NCBI RefSeq assembly: GCF_030580935.1
Contig: NZ_JAUQOM010000003.1
Span: forward strand, 310,001 to 374,000
Direction: 5' to 3'
Length of the DNA: 64,000 nt
DNA from: Sphingobium cyanobacteriorum
Lineage (GTDB): Bacteria; Pseudomonadota; Alphaproteobacteria; Sphingomonadales; Sphingomonadaceae
Part shown: piece by piece, positions 47,651 through 57,411 of the stretch
How positions within the stretch are numbered: the stretch's first letter is position 1
Layout: the number at the start of each line of letters is the position of its first letter
Notes under the pieces: generated by a model
Told to the model about the DNA's origin: nothing
Database searches by the model: none
Seen by the model: the letters and a program-made list of their open reading frames with translations, nothing else
Made by a program: the position numbers and the translations under genes

Positions 47651-50600
47651 TCAATAATCCCTGGAAATGCGAACATTGGCGCTTTCGCGGCCAAGCGTGG
47701 AAATGGCGGCGAGCAGCGAGAGCCAGCGCGTGACCTGATATTCGATCCGGGTCGCGCTATAACCCTGCCCGTCGGTGATGAGTTCGACATAGGTTTTGCG
47801 GGTAAGATATTTGCCCGCCGCGATCGCCGTGCCCTGTCCCTGCGTCGGGTCGGCCGCGATGATGCGCAGCCGGTCCAGCCCCGCCGCCTTGCGCACCGCA
47901 TTGATCGGGTCCAGTCCGCCCTTGCCCTGGAGCGATCCGATCGCCGAGGCGAGCTGGAGCGCTTCGGGCGCGGACAGGTTGGTGATCGACGTGCCGAACA
48001 GGATGCGGGACAGCAGTTCGTCCTGCGGCAAGGCAGGCGTGCTGTTGAAGCTGATGTCGGGCTTCAGGCCAGTGCCGCCGACATGGATGGTGGCGGTCAG
48101 GTCGCTGACATTCGCCTCCGCATCGATGTCGAGCGTCGGGTTGACCGGGGTACGGCCGTCGAACTGGATCTTGCCTTCGCGCAGGTCGAACCGGCGACCG
48201 GCGAAGTCATAGCTGCCCTTGACCAGTTCCGCCGTGCCCGCCAGCGCCGGGCTGGACACGGTGCCGCCAATGTCGAGATCGGCACGCCATTCGCTGTCGA
48301 TGCCAAGGCCGGTGACGGTCAGCCGGTTGCGCGCCCGCGCCCTGATCGCCAGCGCCCAGGGGACGGTCGCGCGCGGCCGTTCGACCTCTTCCCCGGCGCG
48401 GTTGACCTCGATCACGCGCAGTTCGGGGATTTCGGCGACGGCGGCGGCGCGGCCCATGGTGAAGCGGCTCTTGTTGAGGACAAGGTCGCCACCGATCGTG
48501 CCCCCCGACCCGTCGGAGCGGATCGTGATCGGCCCGGTCACGGCGGCAGCTATATCGTCGCGCTCCAGCAGGGCGGCATTGTCCGCCTGGAGCGCCAAGT
48601 CCATGCCGACGCCGGCGATGCCGTTGAAGGTGAAGCGGCCCGTGCCGGTGACGGTCCCGCCATTCTGCGCGGTCGCGGCGAAGCTGGAAATGACCAGTTG
48701 CGCGCCGGAAAAACGCCCCCGCGCCTTGGCCCCGCGCAGCCGCATTCCCGTCACCGGGCTGTTGATGCCAGCACTGTCGGTGGCGAAGGTGCCGGTAATG
48801 ACCGGCTCCTCCACTGTGCCGCGCATGTCGGCCGACACGCTGACCGGCCCGCTGATGTCGACAATCTCCACACCCGTCAGTCGCCACAGCGTATCAGCGG
48901 TGCCATTGTAGCGCAGTTGCGCGAAGAAAGGCGCGCGGTTGAGCCGTTGCACCAATCCGCCTTCCCGACCCAGCGGATTGAGCAGCGCCTGCGCCTGGCC
49001 GATCGTCCGGCCGTCGGCGACGAACACCATGCGCGTTGCCAGCCTATCCTGCGTCAGCACGGCATTGACCCCAACATCGACCGGCCGCGAACTCAGGGAC
49101 AGGCCGGAGCGGGACAGGCCACGAATGCGCAATTCCGCCTTGCCGGTGGGCAGGCCGCCGCCACGCGGCTGGGCATAGCTGAGCGATCCGGTGGCAAGGC
49201 CGCCCAGCCCCAGATTGTCATAGCCGATGTCGAGCAGCGAGAGCGGCAGCTTCTGCATCCGCGCCTCGATATGGGTGACGGCCGCGCCCAGTTCGCCCGC
49301 CAGTTGCAACGATCCGCCGGCATAGCTGATGGTTGCGGGCGACAGGCGCCAGCCATCCTGCGTCCGGGTCAGCAGCGCGGCGCGGTCCAGCCGGATGGCA
49401 CGTTTGTCGATCGTCCCGCCGGCGGTCAGGCGGATGCGATCCGGCTCCACCTGCGCCTCCCCCTGAATATTGAAGATACGGCCGCGCTGCCCCGACAGGC
49501 TGGCCCGGACCTTGCCTGCCCCGTCGACCAGTTCCGCATTGGCCGCCATCCGGCCCAGCAGCACGCCACCCACCCGCAACCCGCGCGCCTGCACCGTGGC
49601 GTTGAGCGTCGTGGCGGACGGCTTGAGCAGGATCATCCCCTCCAGCGTGCCGCGCCGCACCGTGATGACGGTCGGCCCGTCGAAACTGGCGTCGCTGGCG
49701 GTCAGCTTGAGTTGCACCTGCTGCACGTCGGCGACCGGCCTGAACGCGATATAGCCGCTCACCGGACCACTGACGGCCAGTTGCCCGTCCAGCCCGCCAT
49801 CGATAGGGCGGATGTCGCCGCTGGCGGTGACGCCCGACACGACGAGGCTGGCGACCCTTACCACCGCCTGCCCGCGCGGTGGCAACAGGATGACGCCCCG
49901 GCCAGTGAAGGGGCCAAGCGTCGATCCGCCGTTCGCGACATAGGTGTAACCATTGCTGTCCGGGATCAGATGCGCCTTCACGTCGCGCAGGCCCAGCGCG
50001 TCCATTGGCCGTTGCAGGGTCAGATCGATGGTCGGCTTTTCGATCCGGCCGTCCAGCGTCAATTGCAACGGGCCATAGCGTTGATGCTGCCCCGTTCCTT
50101 CCAGATGGAGCGTCTGGTCGGGGTGGCGCAGGCCGCTGCCGCTCAGCGTCAACAATGGCGAATCGAGCCTGAGATTGGTCAGCGCCAGTTCGCCGCCGCG
50201 CAGCAGGTCCAGCCCGCTGCGCACCGTCGGCAGGCCGCCGCCCAGCGAACGCAGGAAATCATTGTCCAGCCGCCGCACCCGCGCCAGCGCATGACCGCTG
50301 AGGCCAAAGCCGCCATCGGCGCGCGGCGCGGCGCGCAGCTTGGAAGTAAGATCGACAATGCCCAGCCCCTGGATGAACAGCCCGTTGAGCTGCCCGTCCA
50401 GCCCGAAATCATAGCGGCCAGTCTTTACATCCGCGATCATCACGAGTTTGCCGCGCAGCTTGTCGGAACGGAAGGGCATGGGGTTGCTGATGATCTGCTG
50501 CCCGTCGAGTTGCAGCACGCCGTTGATCTGGAAATTACGGACGATACCCTCGATCAGGTCGCCCTGCCCGTCGAGCCGGCGGGCGCGCAGCGTCAGCGGG

Positions 50601-51850
50601 ATCAGCGCCAGGCCGGCCTGGGCCCGCCGCCCCTTCCCGTTCGCGCGCACATCATGGATGACCGTCTTGTCGAAGGCGATCTGCCTGGCGGTCAGAAGAT
50701 ATTCGTAGCCAAGCGATGCGAAGGCGCCATCGATCCGCACCTTGGCGGCAACATCGCTGCCGCGCATATTTTTAAGCAGGGCCTGCGGCCGCGCCAGCTT
50801 CACCGCGATCAGCATATTGTCGACCGCATTGTTGCGCAGGTCGATGCCGCCATCAGCGTCAAGATCAAAGGCCGCTGATTGCAGGGTCAAGTGGCCGTCG
50901 ATCACCCGGTCGACCATGGTGCCGCTGGCCCGGACCATCAGGCGCGGGTCGGCCATGCGGCGCAACAGGCCATTGCCCGCGATCGCCCGTCCAGCGATCG
51001 TACCACGTGCGGCATAGGCGCCGCTGCGCGCCGACAGGACGAAATCGCCGACCGGCCTGGCGTCCAGCGTGGCGGCCAGCTTGCCGTCCCAGCGGCTCCA
51101 GCTTCCCTTGCCACCGATACGCAGATTGGCGGCCTGTTTCAGCCCCGCCATCGCGGCCAGCACGCCTCCTTTGGGCGCATTGACCGTCACGTCGAGGGCG
51201 AAACGATCCTTGTCCGGTCGGCTGTCGAGCGCGACCGTCAGCGCGTCGCCGCCATCCAGCGTACGCGCCGACAGGTCGATGATCGCGCGGCCGCCGCGAA
51301 TGTCCGCATCGCCCGCCATCGTCGCCAGCCGGGTGCGCCCGGTGACGGCCGGAGCGATGGTCAGGCGACCGACCGAAAATTGCATCAGGCGAATGTCGAA
51401 TCCGGGCAGGATCGGCCCTTCCCGTCGTGTCGGGTTGAGTTTGGGCAGCTTGCGCAATGTCGCCTGCGGGATCATCAGCCGGTCGATGTCCAGCCGGTTG
51501 GACAGCCAGGCGAAGGGCCACCAGTCCAGTTCGACCCGCGGCGCATCCAGAAATACGCCCTTGGGATCGGCCAGGGTCAGATTGTGGAGAACCGCCTTGC
51601 GATAGATGCTGCCATCGATCCGGTCGACATGGATGCGCAGGCCCGACCGCGACTGGATGGTCGTGATGCGCGCGGCAAGAAAGCGATGGCCCGGCGCGCT
51701 GTCGAGCCAGACCAGGGCGCCGACCACGACCAGCAACACCGCCGCGAGCAGCCCGGCGAGCCAGCGCTGCCAGCGCCCGTCCCAGGCGCGCCGGGCTTTG
51801 GGCGCGGGCGGCGGCGGCACGACGATGGGGTCCAGCGTTTCGTCCGTCAT
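47651..51850 (-). CDS. tamB: TamB, translocation and assembly module inner-membrane component
   Basis: 1399 aa. A basic N-terminus with one helix (about 30-50, [20 protein letters not shown]) is followed by a very long beta-rich AsmA-like/DUF490 region. The C-terminal part has [33 protein letters not shown] and [21 protein letters not shown], typical of TamB. It spans the periplasm and is implicated in lipid transport and outer-membrane biogenesis with TamA. The ATG overlaps the tamA stop by one nt. Confidence 0.93.
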   Translation of the reverse strand: MTDETLDPIVVPPPPAPKARRAWDGRWQRWLAGLLAAVLLVVVGALVWLDSAPGHRFLAARITTIQSRSGLRIHVDRIDGSIYRKAVLHNLTLADPKGVFLDAPRVELDWWPFAWLSNRLDIDRLMIPQATLRKLPKLNPTRREGPILPGFDIRLMQFSVGRLTIAPAVTGRTRLATMAGDADIRGGRAIIDLSARTLDGGDALTVALDSRPDKDRFALDVTVNAPKGGVLAAMAGLKQAANLRIGGKGSWSRWDGKLAATLDARPVGDFVLSARSGAYAARGTIAGRAIAGNGLLRRMADPRLMVRASGTMVDRVIDGHLTLQSAAFDLDADGGIDLRNNAVDNMLIAVKLARPQALLKNMRGSDVAAKVRIDGAFASLGYEYLLTARQIAFDKTVIHDVRANGKGRRAQAGLALIPLTLRARRLDGQGDLIEGIVRNFQINGVLQLDGQQIISNPMPFRSDKLRGKLVMIADVKTGRYDFGLDGQLNGLFIQGLGIVDLTSKLRAAPRADGGFGLSGHALARVRRLDNDFLRSLGGGLPTVRSGLDLLRGGELALTNLRLDSPLLTLSGSGLRHPDQTLHLEGTGQHQRYGPLQLTLDGRIEKPTIDLTLQRPMDALGLRDVKAHLIPDSNGYTYVANGGSTLGPFTGRGVILLPPRGQAVVRVASLVVSGVTASGDIRPIDGGLDGQLAVSGPVSGYIAFRPVADVQQVQLKLTASDASFDGPTVITVRRGTLEGMILLKPSATTLNATVQARGLRVGGVLLGRMAANAELVDGAGKVRASLSGQRGRIFNIQGEAQVEPDRIRLTAGGTIDKRAIRLDRAALLTRTQDGWRLSPATISYAGGSLQLAGELGAAVTHIEARMQKLPLSLLDIGYDNLGLGGLATGSLSYAQPRGGGLPTGKAELRIRGLSRSGLSLSSRPVDVGVNAVLTQDRLATRMVFVADGRTIGQAQALLNPLGREGGLVQRLNRAPFFAQLRYNGTADTLWRLTGVEIVDISGPVSVSADMRGTVEEPVITGTFATDSAGINSPVTGMRLRGAKARGRFSGAQLVISSFAATAQNGGTVTGTGRFTFNGIAGVGMDLALQADNAALLERDDIAAAVTGPITIRSDGSGGTIGGDLVLNKSRFTMGRAAAVAEIPELRVIEVNRAGEEVERPRATVPWALAIRARARNRLTVTGLGIDSEWRADLDIGGTVSSPALAGTAELVKGSYDFAGRRFDLREGKIQFDGRTPVNPTLDIDAEANVSDLTATIHVGGTGLKPDISFNSTPALPQDELLSRILFGTSITNLSAPEALQLASAIGSLQGKGGLDPINAVRKAAGLDRLRIIAADPTQGQGTAIAAGKYLTRKTYVELITDGQGYSATRIEYQVTRWLSLLAAISTLGRESANVRISRDY

Positions 51851-53901
51851 CAGAATGCCTGGCCCAGCGAGACATAGACCGCGACCTTGGGATCGCCCGA
51901 CTGCGGATTGAGCGGCGTTCCCACATCGATGCGGATCGGGCCGAAGCTGCTATAATAACGCAGCCCCATGCCCGCGCCCAGGCGCAGGTCGCGGAAGCGG
52001 GGCAGGAAGCTGGCGGAGATATTGCCCGCATCGATAAAGGGCACGACCCCGAAATTGCCGAAGCGCACCCGCGTTTCCAGCGAAAATTCAGCGAGACTCT
52101 TGCCACCCACAGGATCATTGTCGTCGCCAAAGCGCGGCCCGATCGCCTGATAGCCATAGCCACGCACCGACGCGCCACCGCCGGCATAGAAGCGGCGCGA
52201 CGGCGCGATCTGGTCCACCGTCGACCCCAGGATTGTGCCGAACCGGGCGCGCGCGGCGACCACCAGCTTCTCCCCCGCCGGCTGATAGATGCTGCCGTCG
52301 AGTTGCACGCGGGTATAGCCGAAGGTCTTGTCCTGGAAGGACAGTTCGGGACTGACCCGCGCACCCAGGCGAAAGCCCTTGCTGGGGTTGAGCAGGTCGT
52401 CGCTGCCGTCATAGGTCAGGCTGACCGGCACCGCGCCGATCAGGAAGGTGCGGCGCGCGCCGCCACTGAAGGCATCAGCCTCGTCCGACGCGATCAGTTC
52501 CCCGCCGAACCGCCAGACCCATTTCTTCTGGAACAGGATGTTGGTCTGCCGTTCCAGATAGCCTGACAAGGTGATGGTGCGCGCGTCATAGGCGTCCCGC
52601 CGGATATTGCTGATCGACACCAAGCCGGTCAGCACATTGTCGCGCCGTTTGAAATTGTTGCGACGATAGGTGAAGGACGCCGTCTGCTCCTGCGTACCGA
52701 GCACCCCGCGCACCGTCACCGCGCCTTCCGGTGGGAACAGGTTGCGATGCTGCCAGCTCACTTCCGCGCGATAGCCCTCCCCCGTGCCATAGCCCAGTTC
52801 GCCCGCAATGGTGCGCAACTTGGCCGCGCGAGCGTCGACAGCGATATCGACATGCTCGCCATCGCCGGCGTCCCTTGGCGTCAGCGTCACCGAGGATACA
52901 AGGCCCGTGGCGACAATGGCGCGGCGCAAATCCTCCACATCGGACGCCATATAGGGATCGCCGGAATCGAAGCGGGCGATTTCCTGGACATGATGGGCGC
53001 TGAACAGAGCCTCGTCATCCATACGAATCGCGCCGAAGCGACGGAAGCCGCCGGGCGTGACGATGATGTCCAGGTCGCCCTTGCGCTCCTCATGGTCGAT
53101 CCGCACTTCCGGTTCATCGACCCTGGCGAAGGGGAAGCCGCTTTCGGCGAGCTTGACGCTCAGCGCATCGCGCCCGGCCAGGATCGCGTCGGCATCGACC
53201 GGGTCGCCGGGCTTGGGCGGGAAGGCGGCGCGCAGATCGGCTTCGCGATCCCCGGTTTCGGCAAGGCCGGTGACATCGACCGAATCGAGCAGATATTGCG
53301 TGCCGGGCGCAATGTCGAAGGTGACGGACAGCCGCTCGCTGCCCGGCGGCGGCGCGGCGACGGCGCTGCGGACACGTGCGGCATAATAGCCCTTGGCGCG
53401 CAGCAACCGTTGCAACAGTTCGCCATCCTCCTTCGCCCGCCGGTTGATCTGGGCGAGATTGGCGGGCTTGCCCTGTCCCTGACGCAGAACGGACAATTGA
53501 TCGAACCGCAGCGTGAAGGGCGCATCGGCGATGGCCTCTATGCCGGTGAGTTGCACCGTATAGCGCCGTTCCTCGCCCGCATCCGTGAAAATGACGGCCT
53601 CCTCGGCCGGCGTGACGACAGGCTGCGCTTCTGCACTGACGCCGTCCGATGACGGGGGCTGGACATCGGCCGAATCACCGGGCAGCGGCGCGATCATGTC
53701 AGGCTGGGCCATGTCGGGCCAGTCGACACCGATATCAGGCATGGCGTCAAGCGGCTGGTCGGGCTGCGGCACGGCGGCCGGCGGCGGCATATCCTGCGCC
53801 CACGCGGCGCATGGCGCAGCGATCAGCATCGGCGCGAGCAGGAGCCGGGCGGCATAGGGTCGGCCTGAGACGCGGCGTCCTGTCCGCAAACCATCGGTCA
53901 T
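51850..53901 (-). CDS. tamA: TamA, BamA-family outer-membrane protein
   Basis: 683 aa. A signal peptide (LLLAPMLIAAPCAAWAQ) and a Pro-rich linker precede three POTRA-like domains (for example NRRAKEDGELLQRLLRAKGYYAARV, EVRIDHEERKGDLDI). The C-terminal Omp85 barrel has RFYAGGGASVRGYGYQ and ends in FGPIRIDVGTPL...VSLGQAF. It works with TamB in outer-membrane assembly. The order tamA-tamB is standard; sdaA follows. Confidence 0.94.
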   Translation of the reverse strand: MTDGLRTGRRVSGRPYAARLLLAPMLIAAPCAAWAQDMPPPAAVPQPDQPLDAMPDIGVDWPDMAQPDMIAPLPGDSADVQPPSSDGVSAEAQPVVTPAEEAVIFTDAGEERRYTVQLTGIEAIADAPFTLRFDQLSVLRQGQGKPANLAQINRRAKEDGELLQRLLRAKGYYAARVRSAVAAPPPGSERLSVTFDIAPGTQYLLDSVDVTGLAETGDREADLRAAFPPKPGDPVDADAILAGRDALSVKLAESGFPFARVDEPEVRIDHEERKGDLDIIVTPGGFRRFGAIRMDDEALFSAHHVQEIARFDSGDPYMASDVEDLRRAIVATGLVSSVTLTPRDAGDGEHVDIAVDARAAKLRTIAGELGYGTGEGYRAEVSWQHRNLFPPEGAVTVRGVLGTQEQTASFTYRRNNFKRRDNVLTGLVSISNIRRDAYDARTITLSGYLERQTNILFQKKWVWRFGGELIASDEADAFSGGARRTFLIGAVPVSLTYDGSDDLLNPSKGFRLGARVSPELSFQDKTFGYTRVQLDGSIYQPAGEKLVVAARARFGTILGSTVDQIAPSRRFYAGGGASVRGYGYQAIGPRFGDDNDPVGGKSLAEFSLETRVRFGNFGVVPFIDAGNISASFLPRFRDLRLGAGMGLRYYSSFGPIRIDVGTPLNPQSGDPKVAVYVSLGQAF

Positions 53902-53968
53902 GCGGCCGGTCTAGCCCAGATGCAGGCGCGAACGCCAGCCCCAGAACAGGGCAATCGCCCGGCCTGGA

Positions 53969-54493
53969 TCAGAAAGCGCGATTCAGCCGGTCGAGCAGGG
54001 CGCGCGCGGGGCCAGCCTCGCCCTCCCCGCCCTGCCCCATCATCAGGTCCATCCGTTCCTGCAACCGGACAACCCGCGCATAAAGTTCCTGGCTCGCGTC
54101 GATCAGCGCCCTGGCGGCAAAGGGGAAGGACGCCGTCAGCGCCGGGTCGCTATGAGTCGCGCGACCCAGCCGATATTTTTCGTCCGCCAGATCCCCGTCA
54201 CCAATCTCGCCACGCTGCCAGGCGCGCTGACTGAGCAGCCAGGCGATGATGTGCATCAGCCGCGTCGTGACCTTCAACGCTTCGCAGGCGAAGGCGACCC
54301 GGCGCAGCGGATCGGCCACGCCATCGTCCAGCGACGCGCCGGCATCGAAATAGGTGCGCGCTTCGTCGGCCATGACCATCGCCTCCAGATAGAGGCCGTC
54401 AACCAGGCGGCGGTGAAGGCCGCGATCCAGAAGGACTGCGCTTTGCATCGCATCTTGCTGCCATAATTTCGCAATCATGTCAGGCCCGTTCAT
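53969..54493 (-). CDS. DUF1465 protein, RcdA (regulator of CtrA degradation) family
   Basis: 174 aa, predicted all-helical. VDGLYLEAMVMADEARTYFD, CEALKVTTRLMHIIAWLLSQRAW and ELYARVVRLQERMDL match the DUF1465 family, to which Caulobacter RcdA belongs. RcdA is a ClpXP adaptor component for cell-cycle-dependent CtrA degradation. Whether this homologue is a true RcdA cannot be judged by eye. A perfect CtrA-type site lies 48 nt upstream of ATG 54493. An in-frame ATG at 54478 is an alternative. Confidence 0.82.
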   Translation of the reverse strand: MNGPDMIAKLWQQDAMQSAVLLDRGLHRRLVDGLYLEAMVMADEARTYFDAGASLDDGVADPLRRVAFACEALKVTTRLMHIIAWLLSQRAWQRGEIGDGDLADEKYRLGRATHSDPALTASFPFAARALIDASQELYARVVRLQERMDLMMGQGGEGEAGPARALLDRLNRAF

Positions 54494-54540
54494 GGGCCTA
54501 TTACGGCCTCGGCTCGCCCGTTTGTCCCATTTGGGATCGG

Positions 54541-54555
54541 TTAACGGCGCCTTAA
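54541..54555. promoter_or_regulatory. CtrA-type binding site TTAA-N7-TTAA
   Basis: TTAACGGCGCCTTAA exactly matches the alphaproteobacterial CtrA consensus TTAA-N7-TTAA. It ends 48 nt before the start of the DUF1465/RcdA-family gene, a normal position for a CtrA-controlled promoter. TTAA is rare in this GC-rich DNA. Confidence 0.65.
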
Positions 54556-54823
54556 GCGCGCCTTGCCTTGATCGACGCCTCGAAGCCCGCCATTCATGTC
54601 CCCTCGTTCGGGACCAAAGCGTGCCACCATGTCATAGGCCCCGGCCGGGAACAGCCCGTCGCCCAGATTGGCCTCAGTAATCGGATACAGGCCGGCCGTC
54701 GCCCGGCTGGCCCGCGTGCGACGTCCCCGCCACCGGGGTCATGCGTCACGCCGACGCAGGCTATGGGATCGCGCGGGATTGCGCCCGCGACAAGGGGCTG
54801 TATCCGCCGAGTCCGGCTGACAC

Positions 54824-54860
54824 AAAAAGGCCGCGCGCAAGCCCCCTTCCGCGCGGCCTT
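54824..54860 (-). terminator. Rho-independent terminator of the unknown 184-aa gene
   Basis: AAGGCCGCGCG (54827-54837) pairs perfectly with CGCGCGGCCTT (54850-54860). On the - strand the stem is followed by TTTTT. It starts about 22 nt after the stop of the gene at 54882. Confidence 0.8.
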
Positions 54861-54881
54861 CCTGGGCGAATGAGCAGGAGG

Positions 54882-55436
54882 TCAGTTCGCCTTGGAGAGG
54901 TCCACTTTCTCGACCCATTCGGGGTAGAAGGTCGGCTCCCGGTTGGACCAGCCAACCGCCGTGGCCGCCGCTTCGCTGATCGACTGGAGCAGCGCGCGCC
55001 GTTTTTCGGGGTGGAGATGGGGCAGGCTGGCCGCCGCACAGAAAGCGCCGGGCAACCAGGGCCGCGCACCCGCGCCCAGCAAGCGCTCATAAAGGAAGCG
55101 GTAGGCGGAAAAGCTGCCGAGCCGATCCTGGCCCAGGTCAAAGGCGGACATGGTGACAAGCGGCGCCATGAAGGGTTCGACCTGGTCCAGGCCGCTATCG
55201 TCGGGCACACGAGTCTTGATCTCGTCCAGCCGGCCATAGATGCGCGCCTGCGCGCGGATCGAGGCTTCCTCCACCATGTCGCGGGACCAAAGCTTCATCG
55301 CGTCGCGGCGATGCAGCCCGATGTCGAGCGACCTGCGGATATATCGCTGTGTGGCAGACGGGAAGCTGGCGAATTCACGCAGTTCCGAAAGGGTGACAGC
55401 CCCATCCGCCGGTCTTGCACTCGTACCCATGTTCAT
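54882..55436 (-). CDS. Conserved-looking protein of unknown function
   Basis: 184 aa, no signal peptide or membrane helix, predicted largely helical (LSELREFASFPSATQRYIRRSL, MVEEASIRAQARIYGRLDEI). It contains a Trp/Pro-rich C-terminal part (VGWSNREPTFYPEWVEKVDL). I do not recognise a family. It has its own terminator, and an imperfect CtrA-like site lies 46 nt upstream of ATG 55436. The tandem position with the RcdA-family gene makes a cell-cycle or morphogenesis role possible but unproven. Confidence 0.72.
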   Translation of the reverse strand: MNMGTSARPADGAVTLSELREFASFPSATQRYIRRSLDIGLHRRDAMKLWSRDMVEEASIRAQARIYGRLDEIKTRVPDDSGLDQVEPFMAPLVTMSAFDLGQDRLGSFSAYRFLYERLLGAGARPWLPGAFCAAASLPHLHPEKRRALLQSISEAAATAVGWSNREPTFYPEWVEKVDLSKAN

Positions 55437-55481
55437 GCCCTCCGACTTGAAGTCGATGGATGAAACATGCGCCCTCCATGG

Positions 55482-55496
55482 TTACTGAAGGCTTAA
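55482..55496. promoter_or_regulatory. Imperfect CtrA-type site (TTAC-N7-TTAA)
   Basis: TTACTGAAGGCTTAA differs from the TTAA-N7-TTAA consensus by one base. It ends 46 nt before ATG 55436, almost the same spacing as the perfect site before the DUF1465 gene. A further TTAACCAT half-site is at 55615-55622. Confidence 0.4.
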
Positions 55497-55626
55497 GCGC
55501 CTGTTCCACCGCTATTCACATCGGATCAGATTTCGTTGTGCGGTGCAACATGTAAATTGCGTGACTGCGGCGAATCGAGAACGGCAAAGTTCAAAGGAAG
55601 GCCAGCGGCCCGACTTAACCATCTCA

Positions 55627-55654
55627 CCTTTCAGGATTTTATCGACCTGAAAGG
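55627..55654 (-). terminator. Hairpin downstream of tRNA-Arg
   Basis: CCTTTCAGG (55627-55635) and CCTGAAAGG (55646-55654) form a perfect 9-bp stem with a 10-nt loop, 13 nt after the tRNA 3' end. It has no T-run, so it may be a processing or Rho-assisted stop rather than a classical intrinsic terminator. Confidence 0.45.
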
Positions 55655-55667
55655 GGCATGGAAGCTG

Positions 55668-55744
55668 TGGTGCACCCAACTGGATTCGAACCAGTGGCCC
55701 CCAGATTAGGAATCTGGTGCTCTATCCTGCTGAGCTATGGGTGC
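55668..55744 (-). tRNA. tRNA-Arg (anticodon CCU)
   Basis: 77 nt with CCA encoded. The acceptor GCACCCA pairs with TGGGTGC, the D-arm is GCTCAGCAGGATAGAGC, the anticodon stem CCAGA/TCTGG encloses the loop TTCCTAA, and the T-arm has GGTTCGAATCC. The anticodon CCT reads AGG codons, rare in this GC-rich genome. Confidence 0.96.
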
Positions 55745-55778
55745 CCGGCGACGGCTCTATTGCGCGGCGCGGCTCTGG

Positions 55779-56279
55779 TCAATTCTTGGCGTGCGGGGGG
55801 ATGACAGGAAAAAGCAGCGGTGCGACCTCGACACCTTCCTCGATCAGTGCCCTGGCCTCGGCCGGGGCGACTTCGCCATGGATGCTGGCGCGGTCCTGTT
55901 CGCCATAATGCATCGCGCGCGCCTGTTCGGCAAAGCCGCGGCCAACCCAGGTCGAATCCTTGAGCGCCTGCTGCTGCGCCTGGCCCAATGCCTCGACCAG
56001 TGCCTGCATCTTCGCCTGGTCGGCAACGGTCATGACCGGCGCGGTCGGCTCTTCGCGCGGTGAAGCGGCAGGCGCGACATTCCCTTGTTCAGGCGCCGGG
56101 CGACGATTGCCCTTGGCCGCCACCGCCGGCGCCATGACCGCCTTGGTCACGTCAGCATCGCCGCACAGCGGGCAGGCGAGCAGGCCGCGCGCCTTCTGAT
56201 CCTCATAATCAGCGCTGGAGCCGAACCATGCTTCGAACACATGGCCCTGGCCTTCGCATTTGAGGTCGAACACGATCAC
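55779..56279 (-). CDS. DUF1178 family protein
   Basis: 166 aa. It begins MIVFDLKCEGQGHVFEAWFGSSADYEDQ and has LLACPLCGDADVTKAVMAP: Cys8 and the CPLC pair suggest a small zinc ribbon. The middle is a low-complexity Pro/Ala linker, followed by a helical C-terminal half (ALGQAQQQALKDSTWVGRGFAEQARAMH pattern). DUF1178 genes often follow nitrilase genes, as here; the ATG overlaps the nitrilase stop by 4 nt. Function unknown. Confidence 0.88.
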   Translation of the reverse strand: MIVFDLKCEGQGHVFEAWFGSSADYEDQKARGLLACPLCGDADVTKAVMAPAVAAKGNRRPAPEQGNVAPAASPREEPTAPVMTVADQAKMQALVEALGQAQQQALKDSTWVGRGFAEQARAMHYGEQDRASIHGEVAPAEARALIEEGVEVAPLLFPVIPPHAKN

Positions 56280-57115
56280 GAAATCGTCACATCCTTCGCT
56301 ATCATACGGCGGTTGGCGAGCGCCGGCACCCGTCCACGCACGTCTCCTATGCGCGTCAGGTCGATTTCCGCAAGCCCCAGCCCGGCCTGATCCCCCATGT
56401 CGAGCAGCACATCACCCCAGGGATCGATCACGAGGCTGTGACCATAGGTGGTGCGGCCATCCTCATGCTGCCCCACCTGCGCGGTCGCGATGACATAGCA
56501 GCCCGCCTCAATCGCGCGGGCACGCAGCAGCACATGCCAGTGCGCCTGCCCCGTCGGCACGGTGAAGGCAGCCGGCGCAAGCAGGATGGTGGCCCCGGCA
56601 TTGGTCAGCGCGCGGTAAAGATCGGGGAAGCGCATGTCATAGCAGATCGAAAAGCCCATCCGGCCCCAGGGCGTGTCGGCCGCAACCACCTGTTCACCCG
56701 GCCCATAGACGGACGATTCGCGCCAGCTTTCCCCGGTGGCAAGGTCCACATCGAACAGGTGGATCTTGTCATAGCGTGCGCGAATCGCGCCTGTATCATC
56801 GATCAGGAAGCTGCGATTGGCCCAGCGCCCGTCAGCCCGCTCGCCCTTAAGCGGCAATGACCCGACATGTACCCACAGCCCTTCCCGCGCGGCTGCTTCA
56901 CGCACGGCGGCCAGCACCCCATCCTCCGCCTCGTTGCGCAAGGTGGCCGACGCCCGTGTCCGGTCACGATCCAGATATCCCGCCATTTCAGGCGTGAACA
57001 GCATATCCGCGCCTTCTCCCTTCGCCCGCGTCACCATCTCCACAATGGCGGCAGCGTTGGCGGCGGGATCGATCCCGCTGGTCATCTGGAACAGGGCGGC
57101 GCGCATTCTGCTCAC
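56276..57115 (-). CDS. Carbon-nitrogen hydrolase (nitrilase superfamily)
   Basis: 279 aa. The catalytic triad is visible: E43 (FTPEMAGYL), K117 (YDKIHLFD) and C158 (SICYDMRFPDLYR). The sequence resembles Nit1-type amidases, which repair deaminated glutathione or hydrolyse omega-amides. The gene overlaps grxC upstream and the DUF1178 gene downstream by 4 nt each, a common alphaproteobacterial arrangement. Confidence 0.9.
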   Translation of the reverse strand: MSRMRAALFQMTSGIDPAANAAAIVEMVTRAKGEGADMLFTPEMAGYLDRDRTRASATLRNEAEDGVLAAVREAAAREGLWVHVGSLPLKGERADGRWANRSFLIDDTGAIRARYDKIHLFDVDLATGESWRESSVYGPGEQVVAADTPWGRMGFSICYDMRFPDLYRALTNAGATILLAPAAFTVPTGQAHWHVLLRARAIEAGCYVIATAQVGQHEDGRTTYGHSLVIDPWGDVLLDMGDQAGLGLAEIDLTRIGDVRGRVPALANRRMIAKDVTIS

Positions 57116-57369
57116 AAGCCCAGCAATGCGTCCAGCTTGCCCGCGCGGTTCAGCGCGGACAGGTCATCGCTGCCGCCGACATGCCGGTCATCGATGAAGA
57201 TTTGCGGCACAGTGGTCCGGCCGGGCGCACGCACCAGCATCTCTTCGCGCTTCGGCCCGCCCAGGCTGATGTCATATTCCTCGAACGCGACGCCCTTGTC
57301 GGTCAACAGCGCCTTGGCGCGCGCGCAATAACCGCACCAGCCCTTGGTATAGATTTCGACTTTGGCCAT
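57112..57369 (-). CDS. grxC: Glutaredoxin 3
   Basis: 85 aa, the length of GrxC. Active site WCGYC with Cys12 and Cys15; TVPQIFIDDRHVGGSDDL contains the cis-Pro and glutathione-binding GG motif. It reduces disulfides with glutathione in the cytoplasm. GAAAGGAGC lies upstream of ATG 57369. It precedes the nitrilase, with which it overlaps by 4 nt. Confidence 0.95.
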   Translation of the reverse strand: MAKVEIYTKGWCGYCARAKALLTDKGVAFEEYDISLGGPKREEMLVRAPGRTTVPQIFIDDRHVGGSDDLSALNRAGKLDALLGL

Positions 57370-57411
57370 AAACGCTCCTTTCCTCCGAAATTGGGGGAAA
57401 GGCCAGCTTTG

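Larger units (their letters stand above)
54494..54881. other. 388-nt intergenic region between DUF1465 and an unknown gene
   Basis: It holds a CtrA-like box (54541-54555) near the DUF1465 gene and a terminator (54824-54860) near the other end. Between them, about 54560-54820, the sequence is GC-rich with several short self-complementary stretches but no frame I would call. A small RNA cannot be excluded; I see no known RNA family signature. Confidence 0.5.

Noticed and set aside
48083..50878. 931-codon open frame antisense to tamB
   Set aside because: Same reason: tamB on the other strand has convincing family sequence throughout.
54568..54873. 101-codon frame in the gap before the unknown gene
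   Set aside because: It ends in the terminator stem of the opposite-strand gene and has Arg/Pro-rich shadow composition.
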